In this document: one piece after another, positions 24,411-36,300 of the stretch
Layout of the letters: every line of letters starts with the position of its first letter
Numbering within the stretch: position 1 is the stretch's first letter
NCBI GenBank assembly: GCA_951799445.1
Contig: OX637288.1
Coordinates: 45,399,288-45,463,287, forward strand
Direction: 5' to 3'
From: Pseudisothecium myosuroides
Taxonomy: Eukaryota; Streptophyta; Bryopsida; Hypnales; Lembophyllaceae
DNA: 64,000 nucleotides
Translations under genes and position numbers: made by a program
The notes under the pieces: model-generated
What the model was told of the DNA's origin: nothing
Databases searched by the model: none
Seen by the model: the letters and a program-made list of their open reading frames with translations, nothing else

Positions 24411-25618
24411 TTTTGGAGTTTTTACAATCCTATTTGCAAAGACATTATAAAATGGCAATTCCCTATTGCCTAATGTGCAAATAGGGTAAATAATGTCTAT
24501 TCATGAAGTTCCAACAAGGCCCCCTCATATGTGCTAATGCGTATAAGAAGAGCCAAAATTACAACTCAATGTTGTTTTTTAGACTATTGGAAATTATAAA
24601 TTTTCAAAACATTTCAAAGAAAATTGTGACCAAAATAACTAAAAGTCAACAGTGATTAGTTAATATGACCAATTTAATAGAGTTCTATAAAGATGCCTAC
24701 AAAAAAAAATTGTTCTAGGCACTTCAATTTTTTTTAACCAAATCAACAAAATTCTAAAGGTTTTATAAATAACAATATATTATTTGTATGTGCAAATGTG
24801 AATTCAACCATGGTGCATTAGATATTTAAATCAGTAATGTACTTTAAAAGAGCAAAGTCTCGAGATCAAATCTCAGTACCAACAAGTATATTGATGTGGC
24901 TGCTAATCTTGTTAATGTAGAAGTTGTCAACCTTCTGACATTAGAGAAAATGTTAGCCCTTTGGAGGATTGTTTGACTACATGCAAAATGTTCAAATGGA
25001 GAAAAATCAGCCCAAATCTTGTCACAAAGAATCTTGCCACTTTGTGTTAGCTTGTGTGCCCCATCAGATTGGCAATTAAAATTATTTTTGAATCTTTTAA
25101 TTTAAAAATAAATAAAAATTGTCATTGTTATTGCACCACGGTCAAAAATCAAACAACCCTCTATAGGGCCTAGCTTTTTTCTAATGCATAGTTATTCTAA
25201 TCTAATTGACATGGAAGTTTTCAACATGCTAACATGGTAATTTAAAAACATGGTAAATTCATATTGTCCTGATCGACACATCCAAAACAATAGATTTCGT
25301 ATTGACCAAAATATTGCAACCAAAACAATAGACACAAACAATAGTTTTCTATTGTTTTGGTTACAGATTTTTGTAGTAGTGAAAAACAATACAACATTTC
25401 TTGGAGAATTTTTATAATTTATGTAAATATCATAAATCAATATTTAAAATGTCATACAAGTGCATCTTTGAATCATATTCTAGAAAGACCTAAAACCATC
25501 AGTATTTAAAGGCTCTCATTACTATATAGCCATGTTGTGTAAAGCTTAAAAACATTCCGTAGTGATGGTTTAAGATCATTTTAATAATACTACAAAAGCC
25601 CCTAATATGATAGACAGT
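24411..25618. repeat. upstream member of a duplicated flank around the ankyrin pseudogene
   Basis: 24411-24606 and 25380-25618 match 27795-27858 plus 31347-31740 in the same order, for example TTTTGGAGTTTTTA, CCCTATTG(C/T)CTAATGTGC, TATTGGAAATTATAAATTTT and GGTTTAAG(A/G)TCATTTT. About 770 bases (24607-25379) are present only in this copy. The pair flanks the ankyrin pseudogene on both sides. Confidence 0.7.
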
Positions 25619-25639
25619 AGTGAAAAGAGTATTACCAAT

Positions 25640-27803
25640 GTTTAGATTTTACTTGCAAGAATAAAATTAATGCCAGCATATTGCAACAACTTCTAGCAAA
25701 GGATAATGAGGAAAAAGATCCTCTCTATGTAGCAGCACAATACGGAGATGTCGACTTTACAGCAAGACTACCTTCTCTAAATGTCAATGTAGTGAACCAT
25801 AAGAAAGATGCCGCTTCACTTGGCTATTGAGGGAGGGGATAGGCACATTGTAGATATATGCTTTTAGAGAATGGCGCTAATATCAATGCCCACAAACTAA
25901 GACATGTGATGCCTTTAAATCTTGTGTGCGAGATGAAAAATATAAGCATGTTGCAACACATTTTAGAAGGGAGTAGAGCATCTTGTCTATGGTCATTGAT
26001 GTACAAGCAACAAGTGAAAAATTTGAAGAAGAATTGGAAAATGGCTCTAGATTAGATTGGAGCATAGATTAAATTACAGAACAATTTTGAGACCAATTCT
26101 TGGTTTGCAAGAGTTGTGGCAAAATTATAATTTGATCCTTGTTTGGATACCTGCAAATTAAAAATTGAACAGTCACTTCTAGGACAATTTCTTTTGGGGT
26201 CCACAATGAATTCCTTGGACTTGGTAATCTTGATGATGAACCCCAAGATGGTTCAAAAAATCTTAGAAAGTAGCTTTGTTTTAGATAATGTAATGCGTGG
26301 ACTGATCCAGGATTTAAGAAGGAATTAGAAGTCTTGCAACTTACACCTATTTTTGATACCCGCACAAAGATTAGTATTTTATATGCACCTCTTCACTTGG
26401 CTGTTGAAGGTGGGGATAGTCACATCATGGATGCGCTTCTAGAAAAGGGCGTTGATGTCAATGCCCCAAATTAGTTAAGTCAAACGCCTTTAGATCTTGC
26501 TTGCAAGAAGGGAAATGTCACCATATTGCAACAACTTCTAATAAATTTGGCAAAGGTTGGTGAAGAGATGAAAGATCCCTCCCATATAGCAATGCAACTT
26601 AGAAATGTTGACTTTATAAAAAGACTGCATTCTATAAATGTCAATGCATTGGATCATAAGAAAGAGACTCTGCTTCGCTTGGCCGTTGAGGTGGGGATAG
26701 TCACATTGTAGATGTGCTTCTAAAAAAGGGTGTTGTATAGTTTTCACATTGGACAGACCGTCTATCCGAGCCGTCTAAGACATCTGGTGACCCTTGTCCG
26801 TCCAATGTGACTACTTTACGGTAGTCACATTGTATGTCCGGTTCGTCCATATTGTCCGAATTGTCTGCTTGTCTGGGGACGTCCGGTGATCCTAAGTTGT
26901 CCAATGTAACAACAATGGGATGCTGATGTCAATGCCCCAAATAGGTTGAATCAAACTCCTTTAGATCTTGCTTGTAAGAATGGAAATGTCACCATGTTGC
27001 AACAACTTCTAGCAAAGGATAATGAAGGGAAAGATCCCCTCCATATATTAATGCGACATGGAGGCGTTGACTTCACAAAAAACTTGCCCTTTTTAAAGGT
27101 CAATGCACATGACCATAATCAAAAGATCCATTGCCAATTACCTTGCATCGCAAGATTTTCTCAGTTCTCATGTCAGAAGTATTGTGCAATATCTTGTTCA
27201 AGACAAGATACTTGACATGAAAGCTGCTTTGGATTCTAGCAACCTCTCTACCTTCTATGTGGCTATTCTTTATTGCAATATAAAAATTTTGGTTGCACTT
27301 TGGGATTCTTTTATAGATCAAATTTGATTGATTGAAGCATGCAACAATGATCTTGGACCTTCTATTCAAATTGCAATGGAAAAGGGAGATATGTTGAGGG
27401 ATATTTAGAGAGTACTTATGGAATGTGATTGCATCAAAGGCTATATCAAGAACTTGTACAAAAAATTTCAAGTCTATATGGATGCAGCCAATGCCATTCT
27501 TGTGGGTGAAGCTTTCATTGCTAGTGTAACCTTTGCTTCATGGTTGCAACCATCACTAAATTATACATCCTATTTGAAGAAGGATATTCAAGCTCTAATA
27601 TTTCCTTTTCAACTTTCGACCTCAATTATCTGGATGTTGAGCACAACATTAGACTTCATGCATTTGGATATTCAATGTCTTTTCCTTTTATTTTGCCATT
27701 GGAACCATTGTTTGTGGTGCTCAAAGTGTGTTACCAAATAACCATTCATTTGTCAAAAAAATTGTGCCAAAGCTTCATTTTAAGTTTTTATTCAACAAAG
27801 TGA
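25640..27803 (+). pseudogene. ankyrin-repeat / PGG-domain protein, decayed
   Basis: Several frames carry ankyrin repeats: ASILQQLLAKDNEEKDPLYV near 25670, LLENGANINAHK at 25860, PLHLAVEGGDSHIMDALLEKG at 26380 with a stop after DVNAPN, TPLDLACKKGNVTILQQLL at 26490 and TPLDLACKNGNVTMLQQLL at 26950. A PGG-like membrane segment, ANAILVGEAFIASVTFA, follows at 27485. Plant proteins of this build are membrane-bound ankyrin proteins with varied roles. Here the reading frame shifts repeatedly, stops interrupt it, and a 190-base insertion splits one repeat, so no intact product is possible. It is flanked by duplicated sequence, which suggests it was once part of a tandem array. Confidence 0.8.
26735..26922. 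mobile_element. inverted-repeat insertion splitting an ankyrin repeat
   Basis: The ankyrin frame reads up to AAGGGTGTTG, is interrupted, and resumes at GATGTCAATGCCCC as in the other repeats. The insertion contains two hairpin-like halves, each with a CACATTGGAC or CACATTGTATGTCCG arm matched by a GTCCAATGT(G/A)AC arm. They meet at CAATGTGACTAC and GTAGTCACATTG near 26808-26833. This looks like two MITE copies head to head or one foldback element. Confidence 0.65.
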
Positions 27804-28040
27804 AATTTTGGAGTTTTTATAACCTTATCTTCAAAAACCTTATAAAGATGGCAACTCCAACTAGGGCGAATTGACCCCCTCATTGCCCCGCCTTTGGATG
27901 GATGGAGGGATGAAAGGGTCCGTTCTTTGTGCAGCCACTTCTTGTGTCCGAACTAGCTCTTGCTCAAGATTTTGAAGAGCAAGCTTGATTACTACCTGAA
28001 TTATGTGTGGGCTATCATGAAAATGTTTATTTCAGATGTA

Positions 28041-28625
28041 TTATCCCCTAAAGTCCCATTGGCCCTACGGGGGCCAAAATGCAAGTTTGGGTAGGCTCGC
28101 ACGGTCTCAATATTCATCATAATTTTCTAAAACTTCTTGTAAAGCTAGGAAAACACATAAGCTTTTTGGGAATATACTTTTTATTTCAATCGGTGCCCGG
28201 AAGCAAAAGTTATTGCACAAAAAGCCAAATATGGAGGTCGACGGGCAGCCCAAAAAAACCCACAAAAAGTCAAAATAAATTTTTTTAAATTTTTTTCTTA
28301 AAATATTATACTTTTGTCTACATGTAAAACTTTGATTCATTCTATTTGGACTAATGATGAGAAAGTTATGGACAATCTTGTTTTTCGGGCAATGTAAGTA
28401 GTTCTTGAAGAAAAAAAATTTGCCCAACTTTGAATGCTAATATCTTCCAATCTGGACGGACAAATTTGATGAAATTTTACCACATGATCTCAGATAAGTG
28501 AAGTACAAGATTCTATAGTTAGATTCTAAAAAAAATAAAATTCTGCTTTCATGGATGAATGCGGCAAAAATGGCAATTTTAAGTGGTTTTTGACAGAAAA
28601 ATGGCCTTGGAACTTTAGGGGTTAT
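28041..28625. mobile_element. TTAT-flanked element with CCCCTAAAG ends
   Basis: The left end CCCCTAAAGTCCCATTGGCC and right end GGCCTTGGAACTTTAGGGG are inverted repeats with TTAT on each side, enclosing 577 bases. The interior (about 28320-28430) matches the complement of 47750-47850 inside the TTAA-flanked element at 47182, so the two belong to one family. Confidence 0.7.
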
Positions 28626-31346
28626 TCTAAGAATAAGTCTGATTAATGTTGTTTTGATGCTATTGAAAAGAGCTGTTTTTTCAAGCTCCTTGAAAGTTGG
28701 ATCTTGTAGTTGCGTGAAAGTCGGATCTGAGTTGAATTTCATTGATAATATTGCCTTATTATGCTTGATTGTGCATGTATGATGACTGCTCCATAAAATT
28801 GCGTGTATGAACAAACATCCACAAAGTTGATAGCTGTAAAATGAATATTGATGCAACTATATGTATCAATGAATATTGATAGAATTGACATTTCGGTCTA
28901 TCGACAGAAGAAGTGGCAAATTGTGTCGTATTTAAATGGCAGCTCCCATAGTTTACGTGAACTGTTTGGCTGTATTTTTGAATGCAGTTTAGGTCAACTA
29001 TCAATTTGTGTTGGTAGCTTTGACAATTTTGTCTTGCTTACCAACCAATATGCTTTCTTATCTAGCCCTGCAAGACAAGTAATTTTCAAATGACAATACT
29101 TGTTCAATATTGAAACAAAATTAAATTTCAAGCTTACATCCTTAAAACCAATTATAAATTGCGTATATATGCAACTGCTAAAGTTATACATTACTGTATT
29201 CTTTGCAAAATCCTACATCAAAGCCTTCACTTGCCCTTGAGATGACTGAGTTCTAAGGCACCAGGGCCTTTGCATTTGTGTGCATTTTGAACAAATGCAT
29301 GAAATCTCTTCAGTATCCCCTATCAAGCACAATGTAGCTAGACTTGTAGGCTCTTTCCTTAAAAAAAACATACAATGATTTATTTACAAAAAGAAAATTT
29401 AGAGAAGTTAGTTGATGACTAACCAAGTTTAAATGTCAAGCGTACTTCCTAAGCTTAATCAAAAGGACAAAAGCCAACATGATTGAATTTAGTAAGTTCA
29501 ATTCTAATCACAAAACAGTCCTTATAAGAACATCTTCTTTTATCAATGGATTTAATTTCTTGTGGCATTAGAGAGAATTTGGGCCCTCTGAAGGGCCGCG
29601 AGTTCCCATGAGTTCTCCACAAGTTGTGAATAGTTCCTGACTGCTGAAACTGCGCCACCGCAGCAGGGTGACATGGCCGGGACTCGGCCACATCAGATTT
29701 TCAATTTATATTTTTTTCTTTTTTCTTTTTTCTAGCTTTCATATTCTAGAGCTAGACACAAGAAATTCTAGGCATTTGTAAATACTCTCACAATACTAGA
29801 CACTTATTATAGCTGGGATGATTTATTCAAAAAAGTTCTATTCCTGGTTCTTCAAAATTGCAAAATTTCGTGATGTAATCACAAGTTCCCTAGACCATGA
29901 TATGCTATATCACAATGATCTGGACCCTGATGTAAATTACCATCTATGTTCAGAAAGAGACAACCAATCATACTGGTCAGCATGACACATTCGTCAGATG
30001 TGATCAAAATTGATACAGTAACCAGCAAGATTCAGGTTAGTAACAAAAACTAACAGCCAGTATAACCCAATTATGGTGACTGATTAACCAGGCCTGTAAG
30101 GAGATTACGCAAATCCTAGCCTTTTATTGCCGATATTCAGGAGTAATAGACTGAAACGGAATGGTGGTGCACCTAACACGGTGACCAGTAACCATTTGGG
30201 GGCTATTTTAATACTCTAATACAACTGGCGACCTTCGTACAAACGGATGAAAAAGCTTATCATTCAACAAAAGAACGAAAGTACCAGTCCATCCTCCAAC
30301 TTTTGCTTTACTCTTTAGCAAAGCAGTCACAGTTCTCGCACTCTCTGGAGCTTGCAGTAGCAGTTTGAGTCTGTTTTTTGTGCGGTGGTTAAGAACTATA
30401 AGGAGACTTTGGAGACTTTTGTGAGTATTCTGGTTGGTTGAAGAGCGCTGAGAAACTTACACACGGAAAGATGTCTACTTCACAACAATCTTGCAACACC
30501 CAGGTTGATTGACGAAACTTTGTGGAACTATTGTGGTATTGCCTTGCATATTTGTCTGATTTTTTGTTATTTTCACTCTGAGTGAAGGCGATAACAAGCG
30601 TACTAGGGCTGCAGACACCTGTTGCAACCTCTCTAACCTCACTATGTGTTATGTGTTATTGGGATGGGCACAAGTGAGGCCCTGTACCTCTCGGAGTTTT
30701 TTGGCTGAAAATAAGACAAGTTGGCATATCTTTCTTCCCATGCAACTAGACTATGTTCTTAGAGTTTTTATATACATAAATTGTCAAAATAATGGTCATA
30801 TAGTTGTTTATGACTACACTACTGTTAAGTAGATACTTACGACTTCCAGAACTGCATTCCTGGTGCTTAGCAAAATTTGACAAAACTTAACTAAGACTCC
30901 CCAGGAAAGAAAGTGGATGTATAAATAGATATATTTGACCAAAGGTAGATACAATGCTCAACTTGTGCACACAAACACAAGTAGAAGAGACTTATGGACA
31001 TGGTTTTGATATTCTGTATGTTTTTAGACATGAGAGTAAGTGCCTGGAAATTAGCAGAATGATGCCTCTGAAAAGAGGATGTTCCAGAAGCAGATTTTTT
31101 TAAAAAAAATATATATTTTTCGGACAGCCCATACCACTATTCACAGCATGGGGACAGATTGGGGAACGGGCCTGAAATGGCCCTTTCTTGGCCCCAAATC
31201 CCTTCTAATGTTGGACTAATTATCTTTGTAGGGAGCAAGTCGCACGGGAGGCGGTCAGAAGCAGGAAGTTGCCGGACAAAGAATGGACCCCTCATCCCTC
31301 CATCCATCCAAAAGCAGGGCAATGAAGGGATCAATTTGCCTTGACC
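28626..31346. other. interior of the Mutator-like element, no gene seen
   Basis: AT-rich sequence with only short open frames and no recognisable transposase or captured-gene motif. A short palindrome lies near 29673 (GGCCGGGACTCGGCC). Confidence 0.5.
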
Positions 31347-31356
31347 TGGCAACTCC

Positions 31357-33387
31357 CTATTGTCTAATGTGCAAACAAAGTAAACAAAATATATTTATAA
31401 AGTCTAAACATGGCTTGTTCATATGTTGATGTGTACAAGTAGAGTCAAAATTACATCTAAATGTTTTTCTTTAGCTATTGGAAATTATAAATTTTAAAAA
31501 AGAAATACAACATTTTTTAGAGAATTTTTGTAGTTTATATTAAATAAATATCTTAACCAATACTTGAAATGTCATATAAATGCATCTTTGAATCACAATT
31601 GTTTTGAAAACCGTCAATCTTCAAAGGCTCTATTACTTTATAGTCATATTATGCAATGTGTAAAGCTTGAAAACATTCCATAGTGATGGTTTAAGGTCAT
31701 TTTCATAATACTACAAAAGCCCCTAATATGATAGAAAGTGGAGATGAAGGTATTCAAGTTCTGAAAATTCCCTATTTATATGATGACTCTATCCATACTT
31801 ATTTTAGAATGCATTTGAATTCTAATCCATTTTAAATTTGTTTTGAAATATGTGACATCAAGGCATATTTGCAAGATATCTAGTGAAAAAATTGTCTTCT
31901 TCCAAAATGGTGGATTAGGTCCCACCTAGACTTGCTAAATTTTCTTCATTAGTTGGGCTTAAATAAAAAATGTCTCTTACAAGGATAAAATCTAGGACAA
32001 GAACAAGGAGCTTGAAGTGGCAATAACATTCATTGATCCATATATTATTTCTAAAAGGTCCTTGCATTCAAAAACTAGATGAACCTTTTTATTGCCACTG
32101 TTCATTGAAAAATTGGCATTTGATATACTATAGCTAATTATGAAAATGAAGTTTGACAAGTTTTGTTTCAACTCCATTTTAATCCCTACTAATTCCCTGT
32201 GTCTATTAAAAGGATAATTGACAATTGGGATAAGTTCAACAAATCAAAATGAATGGATATTTCCAAAACTTAAACACAAGGTTTCCACAAGAGAATATAT
32301 TTTATTTTCTAATAGAGAGCTTGGATAAAAAGTCATGCTACCTAAAGATTTTTGGGCAAGTTAGGATACATTTACAAAACTCTTCTACTTCTAAATTTTG
32401 GCAAGTACTATATGTAACTAACATGATATAGGATGCACCTATTGAGAAGAAGAATTGTATGTAGTATGAAATTCTCATTCCAAGAGGAGTTAAAGTCGTT
32501 GATCAAGTAGGCTAGCATCAAGAAAAAAATATCTCTTCTAACTTCCAATGCTACAATCTTTCAATGAACAGTGGCAATAAAAAAATTCTGAATTTTTTCC
32601 AAATTTTTTTCCCATACATTCACACTGTAGCCAAGTAAAATTTTGTACAGTTGAATTAATTAATTAATTTTTTTCCCATTTGCTTTCACTGCATTAACAA
32701 AAAAAAGCAGTTTTGACAACTATGATAATGTTGGAACTGTAACACAGCTGACACAAACATCTAAAGGTGTACAAACTCCCGTCAAAGCGCTTCGAAGGTG
32801 CCGCTCATCCGTCTCCACGGGATTCGCTTCCTCGCTGCAATTCTAGGGGGCACGGATGAATTAAAACAGAGGACTAAAAGTGAGTGTCATAGACACTAAA
32901 CAATCCACAGAATTTTGATGATCTAGTCTTGGGATTTGGAACAGCTGCTAAACATTAAACACAAAAGACACGTAAAGCATTTAGAAATTCACATGAATCC
33001 GGCAAGAATACCTACCTCATTGCTTCCTTCATAGTTACTTTTGGAAGGCACTGAGGATAAACTTCGCATTGATTTCTTGATGGATCATCTAATGAAAATT
33101 TCACTGGTTGAAGATGGTACAGGGTCTTGCTTCATCCTCGACCAACCAAGCTTGAACTTTAGAAGGATGGAACGCCCAAAGCCGCAGAATCACGCCATTA
33201 AACATACTGTACCAACCAGATACAATATGAAACGCTCGCCCGGGTCCAGACTGAATGTTCTAGGACTCCGCAGCTGTGCACAAAAAACAGACCTGAGTGG
33301 TGACCATTTATGGTGCAATTCAATGTGTGAACTGCCAAACAAAAAGATTGATTTCAATCCAAAGTAGAGAAAGGAGCGACTTACAAA
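31357..33387. other. intergenic; continuation of duplicated flank and an inverted repeat
   Basis: 31357-31740 continues the duplicated flank shared with 24470-25618. A perfect 24-base inverted pair lies at 32089-32113 and 32557-32581 (ATTGCCACTGTTCATTGAA and its complement), perhaps ends of a small element. The last few hundred bases should hold the transporter 3' UTR. No gene is supported. Confidence 0.5.
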
Positions 33388-36300
33388 TCATTTCTGCTTG
33401 TTACGGTTACTTGTAAACAAGCAGACGAGGGCAATAGAGCGTGCAGCAAGACCGTAACCTACAAGGATTACTAAGGATTGAATCCAATGGTCAATAGAAT
33501 AGTCAATATTCTGCAGCACTGCGCACCGAGTAATAATCCAGACTCCTTTATAACTGTCATACCACTCAACAACACGGTCTGACGTTAGCAAAGAGAAGAG
33601 TTCGAAATACGTAGTCATGCCGCACCAAATGTATGCAACTCTCACCAGTACTGACCGGCAAGATACTGATTCCCAAGGAATTCAAAGCACAAGAAAAGAA
33701 GTTTGACTGGAAGAGATCTCGGCATTCATGCAAATTGCAGAACCGAAGAAGAGTACCGGCAGTAGATTAAACAACAAGCACACCCTCAGCAACCATGTAT
33801 AAACAAAGAGCCTTACTTTGCAGCATTCGCAATAACGTAGGCCTCGTTTGCATAGCGAGCATAGCTGAGATACTGAAGTTTGAGCAAGAATCCATCCCGT
33901 TTGACCGATATGATTAAAGTAGCCAAAATGGGCAAAAACACCGACCACTGCATTCAAATATCAGGCATTTGTCAGCATGAAGCCTGATTCGTAACAACTG
34001 TTTCCACCTGTACAAGTTGCACATTGTAAGGTACCATGGTGAGAGCAAATTGGACTTACCAGTTGAGCCGGAGCAGGTTCGAGAAGGATTGAACATATGT
34101 ATGCAATCCCCATGACGCAATACACTAGCACCAGTGTCACCGTAAAATTACTTGCAAATGTTGACCGAGGGTTACTGAAGAAATAGAACATGGACAGGTA
34201 AATGACTGGTTTGATCACCACATTAAAGAGGTCGACCACATCCTTCGCGATAAAGTAAGCGACTCGATTGATCCCCGAGGCGCTCTCTCGCCAAAATGTG
34301 AGCTTGTCATTGGAAAATGTTCTCAACGAAGCAATCATAACGAGAAGAGCTGATCAAGCCAAATAACTAGACAATGTTAGTATCATGGAAACCAAAGCAA
34401 CCACAGCAAAACCAGCAATGGCATCTGTACTGTACAACACACCAGCAATGCACCACTCCTGCCATGCATTTCCCAAGCCGCCAGTTGTTTAACCATAAAA
34501 AAAATAACTCGGTGCATGGCATACCGAGGGCAATGAGCGTATAAAAATAGCCTCCAGTTCCAAGAGTGGTGTCCTTCATGTTAGAGAGGGGACCGAGACA
34601 TGCCCCGGCCATCAACAAAATGATGTAGTCTTGAAATTGCACCCGAGATTCCCTGAAACGTTGCTTGGCCAATCTACAAATGTACAGCAAAAACTCCAAC
34701 TCGTCAACAACAGCAAGTAGAAGAAAGTCTTGGGCTTCAGAGCAATCTCCAAGAAACAGCAGACGGCACAACCTTGACAGACTTTTGGTCGAATAAATGA
34801 ATCACGCGTCCTGTACTTAAGGCTTTTCCTAGAAATTTGAAAAATTGAAAAAAAAGATGGTGGGTAGGATGGGTGGGTGAGAGAGAGGGTTCAGGGTTTA
34901 GGGTTGTACCGGCGAAAAATGATGAAGAACTGTTTGAAGAAGCCCGGCGTGGTACGCCCTGATTTATTTTCCACCCTGCGAAACGAATTGGCAATCAAGT
35001 CCTTGTTCACGATCACGAAGGACCGGATTTCTTTCCAGAAATCCTCAATAAAGGTGGTCTTGCGTTTAGGCTCTTTCTTCTTCTTAAAGCTTTTGCCCCG
35101 CGTCAAGCCGCGCTTCAAATCCGCGGCCATGGCGGTCAAGTCCGGGGGAATGTTGTAGCCTTTGTTGATCATCCACAGGACAGGCAAGTTCTTAGGGTCG
35201 AAGTCCGGTTGGTCCTCGGGCACCGCGATGCCCTCCAGCGCATCCATGTAGTGGTCCGGCGGGTTAATTCGCTCAGGGACAATCAAACCCAGCCCGGAAA
35301 AGTAATCTTCCACTTCGCACACGGGTCCGAGGTACACCGTGCGCCCACCTTTCGCCAAAAACATCACGTCGTCGAACATTTTGAACAGCCCGTAACTGCA
35401 GGTGCAAATCCCACACTAAAGCATTAATTCCGCCACTTATTATGCTGGCAAGGATCCATGCGCACACTCTAGTACATCGACAGCCCTTGAGAGCCCTTGT
35501 CGAGTACCTTGTGAATTGGGTAAAAATCTAAATCCCTAACACATGATAAAAGCATCCCCGCACACCTTCCTTTGCAACATTGAGCGCAATTGGAACAAGT
35601 TGAGCTCAATCTGAACAAGTAAGAGCTTCTCAAGCCAATGAGAGCTTCTCTTCACACATACTAGAATTTGGAGGGTGAAGCAACATCTGTAGCAATGTTT
35701 TGGAAGATGCTTTAGCAAAGTATTTCAGCAAACATGTTCGAAAACGTTGTTCAGTCTGGACAAAGTTTAGAAGCAACGTTGAATATCAACTTCGAAATCA
35801 CGCTCTAGTGTTATCAGCAACGTTCGAAGGTCGCTACAAATGCTTCAAACGCTGCTGTACGGGTGAATTCCAGTAGTACAGTCCTCGAGTACCAACATGA
35901 GATTCAACTCAGCGTGAGCCAAAAACCCATGAACAAAATAGTTTCACCCCTCACGCTCTCAGCACAGGTGAGGCAACGTTGAAAATCTACATTCCTAGAG
36001 TGAAAATATTGTAGCATGACATCTTTACCCTGTGCACTACTTACTATTGAGTTCAATAACGAGCTTCATTCGTTAGATTTTGGGGGAGAGGCTCTGAAGT
36101 TCCTCACATTGGTCAGCTCACTTATCGCAATGAAATGATTCGAAGCTTCCATTGTATCTATAGATCTACCCTACAAGAGAAATATAACACTAGAAAGCAA
36201 TTCAACCTCTTGAAGGCACCTTCTTATCAGCCCCATGCCCCCATTTGACACTGAAATCACTTCAAATCAGCCATAGTTTTTATTTGCTTATCAGAATGTT

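Larger units (their letters stand above)
27859..31346. mobile_element. Mutator-like non-autonomous element, ~3.5 kb
   Basis: The ends are about 80-base inverted repeats. The left includes TCATTGCCCCGCCTTTGGA and GGATGGAGGGATGA; the right is their complement. The element is flanked by TGGCAACTCC at 27849-27858 and 31347-31356, a 9-10 bp target duplication as expected for Mutator-like elements. The related unoccupied sequence near 24440 has this site once. No transposase open frame was found inside, so it is non-autonomous or a derivative. A second element (28041-28625) is nested within it. Confidence 0.75.

Noticed and set aside
24840..24900. SINE-like B-box (CTCGAGATCAAATCTC)
   Set aside because: No matching A box, poly-A tail or second copy was seen.
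27871..31335. Reading the 3.5-kb element as a TTAA-type insertion (TTGA...TCAA edges)
   Set aside because: TTGA and TCAA are part of the inverted repeat, not a direct duplication. The TGGCAACTCC duplication and empty-site comparison fit a Mutator-like element better.
33041..33367. Plus-strand 108-codon frame next to the transporter 3' end
   Set aside because: No recognisable domain; it lies where the transporter 3' UTR is expected on the other strand.
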